Source of the DNA: Amycolatopsis lexingtonensis
Lineage (GTDB): Bacteria; Actinomycetota; Actinomycetes; Mycobacteriales; Pseudonocardiaceae
Assembly (NCBI RefSeq): GCF_014873755.1
Contig: NZ_JADBEG010000001.1
Coordinates: forward strand, 6,980,501 to 7,044,500
Direction: 5' to 3'
DNA: 64,000 bases
This document shows, in pieces, positions 61,067 through 64,000 of this stretch (positions are counted from its first letter, which is position 1; each line of letters opens with the position of its first letter). Below the pieces are notes generated by a model. It saw nothing but the letters and a program-made list of their open reading frames with translations, searched no databases and was not told the DNA's origin. The translations under genes were made by a program, and so were the position numbers.

Positions 61067-61564
61067 CTAGCGGGACTCCAGCACCCGCGCCACGAACTTG
61101 TGCAGCTTCTCCTCGAGCCGCGCGATGCGCTCCTCCGGCGTCAGCGTCTCGAACGGCTGCGGCACGTCGGACTTCAGCTCGCCGCGGACGTACTGGCAGC
61201 AGCCGAGGTTCCCGCACGCGTAGATGCCCAGCGTGTTGCCGTCGCGGCCGGCCTTGCCGGCGCGCTTGCCGGAGAACAGCGTGATGTCGGACAGCCCGTG
61301 GGTCGTGGTGCAGAAGCCGCAGATGTTGCTGCGCAGGCGGGACTTCGGCGCGGGCGCCGCGCGCAGCGCGAGCCCGACCACCTCGCCGCCGTAGGGCAGC
61401 ACGAGGTAGGCGCGCGCCGGTGCCTTGGGGTCGCGCCAGCCGAGGAATTCCCGCTTGTCCCAGGGGATTTCTTCGGGCCGGGCGGGCAGCGTCACGCCCT
61501 TGGCTTCACCGCGGGTGCAGTTGACGAACGAGGCCCGGATCTCGTCCTGGCCGAGTGGATCCAT
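61067..61564 (-). CDS. FBP/FusB-like zinc-finger domain protein
   Basis: 165 residues. C-terminal treble-clef zinc finger: SNICGFCTTTHGLSDITLFS and IYACGNLGCCQYVRGEL, with four Cys for Zn, as in the FBP domain of FusB/FusC elongation-factor-G-binding proteins. It may bind EF-G and aid ribosome release. Its stop TAG is the complement of CTA at 61067-61069, within the right copy of the IS target CTAG. It is divergent from the cyclase gene at 61629. Confidence 0.85.
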   Translation of the reverse strand: MDPLGQDEIRASFVNCTRGEAKGVTLPARPEEIPWDKREFLGWRDPKAPARAYLVLPYGGEVVGLALRAAPAPKSRLRSNICGFCTTTHGLSDITLFSGKRAGKAGRDGNTLGIYACGNLGCCQYVRGELKSDVPQPFETLTPEERIARLEEKLHKFVARVLESR

Positions 61565-61628
61565 GCCCGGCACGGTAACCAGCGGCCACCGGCGGTGGCC
61601 ACGCATTTTCGGCCGTACGATCGACGCC

Positions 61629-63119
61629 GTGCGCAAGATCGCCGTGAGGAACTTCCGGGTGGTGTTGCGCACCAGCCTGGGCTTCGCCGGTCTGGGCGTC
61701 GGCTCCAGTGTGGCCGGATCCGGGGTCGTCGCCCTGCTGCTGGTGCTGCAGGGCCTGCCCAGCGACGTCGGCGAGCACGGGTGGGTGCTCGGCATGACCG
61801 CCGCCCTCATCGTCGCGGCGGCGCTGCTCGCCGGTACCGCGTGGACGGCGTGGCTGCAGCGGCGCACCGCGATCTGGTTCGTGCTCGGCCGCCCGCCGTC
61901 GGAGAGCGAAGCCAAGCGCGCGCTGCGGCTGCCGGTGGACATGGCCGTGGTCAGCGGCACGCTCTGGCTGATCGGCACCGTCGTCCTCACCACGCTCGCC
62001 GGCGTGCTCGGCTCGGCCGACGACGCGGTCGGCATGGCGACGGTGATCGGGCTCGGCGGCCTGACCACGGTCGGCCTGACCTACCTCGCGGCGGAGTGGG
62101 TGGCGCGGCCGGTGATGACGATCGCGCTGGGCGTCCTGCCGCCGCGCGGTTCGCTGCCGGTCACCGTGCTCACCCGGCTGGTCGTCACCTGGGCGCTGGC
62201 CAGCGGCGTCCCGTTCGTGGGCGTGCTGCTCGTCGCCACCCCGCCGGACCTCGGCTCGGGCGACCCCACCGCGAGCCTGGTCCTGCTGTCGGTGATCGGC
62301 CTCGGCGTCGGCGCGATCGGCACCGCGCTGCTGGCCAGGGCGGTCGCGGCGCCGCTGCACCGGCTGCGCGTGGCGCTCGACGGGATCGCGCACGGCGACA
62401 CGAACGTCGCGGTCGACGTCGACGACTCCAGCGAGATCGGCCTGCTCCAGACGTCGGTGAACCAGCTCGCCGCCGGCCTGCGCGAGCAGGCGCGGATGCG
62501 GGACCTCTTCGGCAGGCACGTCGGCGCCGACGTCGCCCGGCACGCGCTCGAGTACGGCGCCTCGCTCTCCGGGGACGTCCGGGAGGTGACGGCGCTGTTC
62601 GTCGACGTCGTCGACTCGACCGCGCTGGCCTACCGGACGCCGCCGGAGGAGCTGGTCGGGAAGCTGAACCGGCTGTTCGCGGCCGTCGTCTCCGCGGTCG
62701 GCGCGCGCGGCGGGCTGGTCAACAAGTTCCAGGGCGACGCCGCGCTGTGCATCTTCGGCGCCCCGACGCGGCTCGCGGACGCGCCGACCGCCGCGCTCGC
62801 CGCGGCCCGCGCGATCCGGGACGCCGTCCACGAGGCCGGGGAGCTCGACCTCGGCATCGGCGTCTCGAGTGGCCCGGTGTTCGCCGGACAGCTCGGCACC
62901 AGCAGCCGCCTCGAATACACCGTGATCGGCGACGCGGTCAACGAGGCCGCACGGCTGACCGAGCTGGCCAAGACGACGCCGTCACGCATCCTCGCCAGCG
63001 ACGCCGTCGTCTCGGCGGCCCTGCCGAGCGAAGCGGCCTACTGGACGAAGCACGGTGAGCTCGAGCTGCGCGGCCGTGAGGAAGCGACGCCGACCTGGAC
63101 CACGCGTCAGGACAGCTGA
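61629..63119 (+). CDS. Membrane-bound class III adenylate/guanylate cyclase
   Basis: 496 residues from GTG 61629. Six transmembrane helices (about residues 10-240), HAMP-like linker (APLHRLRVALDGIAHGDTNV, 245-300) and a class III catalytic domain (about 310-480). Metal-binding Asp are in ALFVDVVDSTAL and GGLVNKFQGDAALCIFG; the later segments GVSSGPVFAGQLG and YTVIGDAVNEAARLTELAK complete the site. This matches mycobacterial Rv1318c/Rv1319c/Rv1320c/Rv3645-type six-TM-HAMP cyclases. It makes cAMP (or cGMP) in response to a membrane signal. Its end overlaps FabH by 13 bp. Confidence 0.92.
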   Translation: MRKIAVRNFRVVLRTSLGFAGLGVGSSVAGSGVVALLLVLQGLPSDVGEHGWVLGMTAALIVAAALLAGTAWTAWLQRRTAIWFVLGRPPSESEAKRALRLPVDMAVVSGTLWLIGTVVLTTLAGVLGSADDAVGMATVIGLGGLTTVGLTYLAAEWVARPVMTIALGVLPPRGSLPVTVLTRLVVTWALASGVPFVGVLLVATPPDLGSGDPTASLVLLSVIGLGVGAIGTALLARAVAAPLHRLRVALDGIAHGDTNVAVDVDDSSEIGLLQTSVNQLAAGLREQARMRDLFGRHVGADVARHALEYGASLSGDVREVTALFVDVVDSTALAYRTPPEELVGKLNRLFAAVVSAVGARGGLVNKFQGDAALCIFGAPTRLADAPTAALAAARAIRDAVHEAGELDLGIGVSSGPVFAGQLGTSSRLEYTVIGDAVNEAARLTELAKTTPSRILASDAVVSAALPSEAAYWTKHGELELRGREEATPTWTTRQDS

Positions 63120-64000
63120 CCCAGATCCGGCCAGCGCAGCACGGTCGACCCCCAGGTCAGGCCCGCGCCGAACGCGCTGAGCAGGACGCGGTGGCCGGGC
63201 GCGAGGGTGCCGTCGGCGCGAGCGTCGGCCAGCGCGAGCGGGATGGACGCGGCGCTGGTGTTGCCGACCCGGTCGATGTTGGCCACGACGGCGTCCACCG
63301 GCATGCCCAGCTGCTTCGCCGTCGCCTGGAGGATCCGGATGTTCGCCTGGTGCCCGACGAAGCGGTCGACGTCGCCGACCACCCAGCCCGCGCGCTCCAG
63401 CACGGTGCGCGAGGACTCCGCCATCCGCGCGCAGGCGTGCCGGAAGACCGCGGTGCCCTGCATGGCGAGGAACCGGTCGGCCGGGGTGTCCGAAAGCCGC
63501 TTCCGGGCGCCGCCGGCTTCGACCCACAGCAGGTCGGCGAGCTCGCCCTCGCTGTGCAGGTCGAACGGCCCGAACGCGCCCGGCTCGTCGGCGTCGCCGG
63601 CCCGCAGCAGGACCGCCCCGGCGCCGTCACCGAAGATCGGCACGGTGGTGCGGTCGTTCGGGTCGATGAGCGTGGTGAAGGTGTCGGCGCCGATCACGAG
63701 CACGCGCTCGGCGAGCCCGCCCGCGATGAATCCGGCCGCGGTGGCGAGCGCGTAGACGAAGCCGCTACAGACGGCGTTGACGTCGAACGCCGCGGCCGTG
63801 CCGAGCCCGAGCCGGGCGGCGACCTGCGGCGCGCTGGCCGGGCACGGCTGGTCGGGTGTGGAGGTGGCGAGCACGACCATGTCGGCGCTCCCGCCGCCCA
63901 GCGCTTCGCGGCCCGCGCCGACCGCGAGGTCCACAGTGGACTCGTCCGGCCCGGAGACGCGGCGCTCGCGGATCCCGGTACGGGTCCGGATCCACTCGTC
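63107..64000 (-). CDS. 3-oxoacyl-ACP synthase III (FabH/KAS III type), N-terminus outside the window
   Basis: 298 residues visible; the protein enters from the right edge at DEWIRTRTGIRERRVSG, a typical early FabH segment. Catalytic Cys in FDVNAVCSGFVYAL, His in FVGHQANIRIL and Asn in VGNTSAASIPLALADA are all present, plus the C-terminal FGAGLTWGSTVLRW. It condenses acyl-CoA with malonyl-ACP to start fatty-acid or polyketide chains. Whether it is the housekeeping enzyme or a cluster-specific starter cannot be told without its neighbours beyond 64000. It overlaps the convergent cyclase gene by 13 bp. Confidence 0.93.
   Translation of the reverse strand, partial: DEWIRTRTGIRERRVSGPDESTVDLAVGAGREALGGGSADMVVLATSTPDQPCPASAPQVAARLGLGTAAAFDVNAVCSGFVYALATAAGFIAGGLAERVLVIGADTFTTLIDPNDRTTVPIFGDGAGAVLLRAGDADEPGAFGPFDLHSEGELADLLWVEAGGARKRLSDTPADRFLAMQGTAVFRHACARMAESSRTVLERAGWVVGDVDRFVGHQANIRILQATAKQLGMPVDAVVANIDRVGNTSAASIPLALADARADGTLAPGHRVLLSAFGAGLTWGSTVLRWPDLGQLS

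Overview
The window is about 72% GC actinobacterial DNA. Gene content and style (WhiB, a SigF/RsbW-type partner-switching locus, GTG starts, many ATGA/GTGA overlaps, a streptophobe-type membrane protein, CBM2-GH18 chitinases) suggest the Pseudonocardiaceae, most likely an Amycolatopsis-like soil saprophyte. That assignment is inferred from content alone. Both ends cut genes: an ECF sigma factor on the left and a FabH-type ketosynthase on the right.

Layout. 0-12 kb: SGNH hydrolase; a TetR/NAD(P)-binding pair around an 18-bp inverted repeat; a MarR-controlled ABC exporter; a lipoprotein; an MFS pseudogene; a LuxR regulator; a TetR/SnoaL pair; a YdjM-like membrane protein. 11.6-14.4 kb: stress-sigma island (STAS antagonist, WhiB, RsbW-like, SigF-like sigma, HATPase), with two mirror-image SigF-type promoters in one intergenic gap. 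14.4-19.8 kb: MarR/aldo-keto reductase, nitroreductase, a broken MerR gene, secreted 3D-domain protein, hydrolase and HNH nuclease. 19.8-34.3 kb: a group 1h (formerly group 5) high-affinity [NiFe]-hydrogenase locus. It starts with two GmhA-like SIS proteins flanking an atypical HypC, then small and large subunits, a NifU-domain protein, three uncharacterised accessory proteins, the maturation protease and hypCDEAB. hypF lies on the opposite strand behind a LysR gene. 34.3-37.4 kb: LysR/dialkylglycine decarboxylase (dgdR/dgdA-like) and small membrane proteins.

37.5-41.3 kb: two translationally coupled chitinases with DasR-like dre sites upstream, then a non-coding stretch dense in GTGCAC motifs. 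41.3-42.7 kb: small membrane protein plus a helix-turn-helix transmembrane protein. 42.7-50.2 kb: DUF4097 protein, MerR-HEAT regulator with a HEAT partner, and a divergent operon of ABC transporter, streptophobe protein and two-component system. 50.2-50.5 kb: tRNA-Arg(ACG) and tRNA-Ser(GCT). 50.5-64 kb: MprF-like synthetase, acetoacetyl-CoA synthetase, a dienelactone-hydrolase relative with an Asp at the nucleophile site, HisC-like aminotransferase, TSUP permease, VOC and GNAT proteins, FadR regulator and methyltransferase, an IS701-like element inserted exactly in a CTAG shared by two convergent stop codons, an FBP-domain protein, a membrane adenylate/guanylate cyclase and FabH.

The main story is the hydrogenase locus, which would let a soil actinomycete scavenge trace H2 during starvation. 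Its two SIS proteins show complementary loss of the GmhA active-site residues, which suggests one composite enzyme. That pair, the odd HypC and the three unknown accessory proteins are the best candidates here for undescribed biochemistry.
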